From the NCBI GenBank assembly GCA_005808665.1, contig SYLG01000096.1:1-64000 (forward strand): a stretch of 64,000 nt of DNA, given 5' to 3'. Of this stretch, positions 63,784-64,000 are shown in pieces. The stretch is from Planctomycetia bacterium. GTDB lineage: Bacteria; Planctomycetota; Planctomycetia; Gemmatales; Gemmataceae. Positions within the stretch are counted from its first letter, which is position 1, and every line of letters starts with the position of its first letter. Below the pieces are notes generated by a model that saw only the letters and a program-made list of their open reading frames with translations, had not been told where the DNA came from and did no database searches. A program made the translations under genes and the position numbers.

Positions 63784-64000
63784 ATGAGCACCCCTGAGGT
63801 TCCTTGGGAAGAGCCGACCCCGCAAAATGCAGTAGAAGTCCAACCGGGCCCTGAAGAAAATAAGGATAATCTCCTGGATTTCGACCTGGAAAAGGAAAAG
63901 GAAACGACGGTTGTTGTGGCGGACAAGGCCAAGTTTCGTCCTACCGAGGCGACAGAAAGGCTTTTGGTTCTTGACCTATTAAGGGGTTTCGCCTTGCTTG
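63784..64000 (+). CDS. N-terminal part of a DUF418-like membrane protein, truncated by the window edge
   Basis: An ATG at 63784 with GGGAGG upstream opens a frame that is still open at 64000. The first ~55 residues are acidic and disordered (EENKDNLLDFDLEKEKE). The last visible residues TERLLVLDLLRGFALL match the start of DUF418-type and related acyltransferase membrane proteins (RI..LD.LRGFALLGI). The rest lies outside the window. Not to be read as a broken gene. Confidence 0.65.
   Translation, partial: MSTPEVPWEEPTPQNAVEVQPGPEENKDNLLDFDLEKEKETTVVVADKAKFRPTEATERLLVLDLLRGFALL

Overview
This window looks like the chromosome of a planctomycete, probably of the Gemmata/Isosphaera/Pirellula type. 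The evidence is a set of family-restricted proteins: a PSCyt1-DUF1549-DUF1553 cytochrome-like protein with its DUF1501 partner, a DUF1559 prepilin-like protein, TIGR03067 and TIGR03000 secreted proteins, DUF1080, very long WD40 proteins, a Ser/Thr kinase with a C-terminal membrane anchor and many lone secreted beta-propellers. No rRNA, tRNA, CRISPR array, phage or insertion sequence was recognised. I made functional calls by reading motifs, without database searches.

Layout. 0.2-4.8 kb (minus): secreted WD40 protein, zinc alcohol dehydrogenase, FucU-like mutarotase. 5.1-7.3 kb (plus): two secreted proteins (TIGR03067, NHL). 7.5-15.0 kb (minus): a tightly packed hydroxyproline operon running from aminopeptidase P through a 4-hydroxyproline epimerase, a three-subunit D-hydroxyproline dehydrogenase (FAD, 2Fe-2S, FAD/NAD), a DapA-like deaminase and a ketoglutarate-semialdehyde dehydrogenase. 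Four consecutive junctions overlap by 4 bases. Together these enzymes would turn proline- and hydroxyproline-rich peptides into 2-oxoglutarate. 15.2-23.4 kb (plus): the PSCyt/DUF1501 pair, a DUF1559 pseudopilin, a small membrane protein and a double esterase. 23.4-28.9 kb (minus): DapA-family aldolase, PhyH oxygenase, MFS transporter, HGSNAT-like membrane acyltransferase and DUF1080 protein, facing a further DapA-family gene (29.0-30.0 kb). This looks like a carbohydrate or acid-sugar catabolic locus of unknown substrate.

30.1-36.9 kb (minus): the most unusual part. Three consecutive genes encode a GAF-GAF-TM-HlyD protein, a TM-HlyD protein with a WD40 propeller inserted into its barrel, and a PqqD-like/M50 site-2-protease/HlyD polytopic protein. 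I infer that they form one envelope machine. 37.0-44.8 kb: ParB, a glycogen branching enzyme, a PQQ-type propeller, a DUF58/BatD-like pair and a small esterase. 44.8-49.2 kb (minus): DUF2330, a Rho factor with a ~400-residue disordered, prion-like N-terminus, and ThyX. 49.5-54.5 kb (plus): translation genes efp, rpmI, rplT, pheS and pheT. 54.6-64.0 kb: Ser/Thr kinase, sterol-desaturase family protein, a MurQ-sugar kinase fusion, a 27-residue very basic protein, SDR, HemF, TIGR03000, a zinc-ribbon hypothetical protein and the start of a DUF418-like membrane protein cut by the window edge.

Main points for follow-up are the three-gene GAF/WD40/M50-HlyD module, the prion-like Rho extension, an EF-P with asparagine at the normally modified loop position, the MurQ-kinase fusion, the tiny basic protein, and several inverted or direct repeats that look like operators, terminators or leader structures.
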